Of a DNA stretch of 5,163 bases, positions 4,706 through 5,163 are shown in pieces (positions within the stretch are counted from its first letter, which is position 1; each line of letters begins with the position of its first letter). The stretch is from assembly GCA_003543635.1 (NCBI GenBank), contig DNAE01000160.1, positions 1 through 5,163 on the forward strand, in the 5' to 3' direction. This DNA comes from Clostridiales bacterium. GTDB taxonomy: Bacteria; Bacillota; Clostridia; Saccharofermentanales; Saccharofermentanaceae. Position numbers and translations under genes: made by a program. A model generated the notes under the pieces. The model was not told the DNA's origin. It was given only the letters and a program-made list of their open reading frames with translations, and did not search any database.

Positions 4706-5163
4706 ATGTCTGAACTGATAAACGATGCGATAAAGGCACGTGATGCAGCAGTCAAGATGGCTGTTCTTCCTGAACAGACAAAGAACGACGCTCTGGCTAA
4801 TATTTCCCGTGCATTGACCGATTCTTCCGCAAAGATCTTCTCAGCTAACGGGCAAGACCTTTCCAAAGCTCAGGAAGATAATCTTTCCGGACCTTTACTT
4901 AAGAGACTTAAGTTCGACGATCACAAGCTTTCCGATGTTACCATGGGTATAAAGGGACTTATCTCCCTTGAAGATCCCGTGGGGAAGAAGCTTTTACATA
5001 CGACTCTCGATGAGGGACTGGATCTTTACAGGATCACCTGTCCCATCGGCGTGATAGGAGTCGTCTTCGAGTCCCGTCCCGATGCCCTGGTACAGATCGC
5101 GACCCTGTGTGTAAAGAGCGGCAACGCCGTTTTCCTCAAGGGAGGAAGGGAAGCCAATAATAC
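4706..5163 (+). CDS. proA: Glutamate-5-semialdehyde dehydrogenase (gamma-glutamyl phosphate reductase), 3' truncated by window
   Basis: Second enzyme of proline synthesis from glutamate: NADPH-dependent reduction of gamma-glutamyl phosphate to glutamate-5-semialdehyde, a cytoplasmic aldehyde-dehydrogenase-fold protein. 152 complete codons plus two bases are visible out of about 415-430. The frame runs open from ATG 4706 to the window end. The N-terminal helices (1-60) are followed by LLKRLKFDDHKLSDVTMGI (64-82) and DPVGKKLLHTTLDEGLDL (90-107), and then the diagnostic PIGVIGVVFESRPDALVQ (113-130) and LKGGREA (144-150) of the cofactor-binding part. The catalytic cysteine lies beyond the window. 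It has its own extended -10 promoter and strong RBS. proB is not seen upstream; it may follow proA or lie elsewhere. Confidence 0.96.
   Translation, partial: MSELINDAIKARDAAVKMAVLPEQTKNDALANISRALTDSSAKIFSANGQDLSKAQEDNLSGPLLKRLKFDDHKLSDVTMGIKGLISLEDPVGKKLLHTTLDEGLDLYRITCPIGVIGVVFESRPDALVQIATLCVKSGNAVFLKGGREANN

Noticed and set aside
4672..4866. 64-codon minus-strand open frame over the proA start
   Set aside because: Antisense to the conserved N-terminus of ProA, which has a strong promoter and RBS in the opposite direction.

Overview
The window looks like an ordinary chromosomal stretch from a strictly anaerobic, low-to-medium GC Gram-positive bacterium, most likely class Clostridia. A Lachnospiraceae-like genome is plausible, but genus cannot be read from this sequence. 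The reasons are a ferredoxin-dependent indolepyruvate oxidoreductase (an anaerobe enzyme), a stand-alone YpsC/RlmL-type rRNA methyltransferase (Gram-negative RlmL is usually fused to RlmK), strong AAGGAG-type ribosome binding sites, TATAAT -10 boxes and heavy use of AGG for arginine. I see no transposase, integrase, phage gene, CRISPR array, tRNA or rRNA.

Layout: (1) 1-2230, plus strand: the 3' part of iorA followed by complete iorB, with one base between stop and start. They form one enzyme that oxidatively decarboxylates aryl pyruvates, passing electrons to ferredoxin. (2) 2231-4278, minus strand: a two-gene operon, read first as a THUMP-domain 23S rRNA guanine-N2 methyltransferase and then as an OGG1-family 8-oxoguanine DNA glycosylase/lyase. 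The two genes are joined by a TGATG stop/start overlap. The glycosylase and iorB are tail to tail with no base between their stop codons. (3) 4279-4705: a 427-bp divergent intergenic region, AT-rich in its right half, with candidate promoters for both flanking genes, a LexA-box-like dyad, several small inverted repeats and a cluster of DnaA-box-like 9-mers. (4) 4706-5163, plus strand: the 5' part of proA (proline biosynthesis), cut by the window edge.

The three transcription units do not form one pathway: amino-acid fermentation (iorAB), RNA modification plus DNA repair (the minus operon) and proline synthesis (proA). No convincing new multi-gene system is present. The points most worth a second look are the altered cytosine-reading loop of the OGG1-like enzyme, a possible leaderless start and a LexA-like site for the repair operon, a terminator-like hairpin for iorAB lying inside the opposing gene, and the unexplained repeats in the intergenic region.
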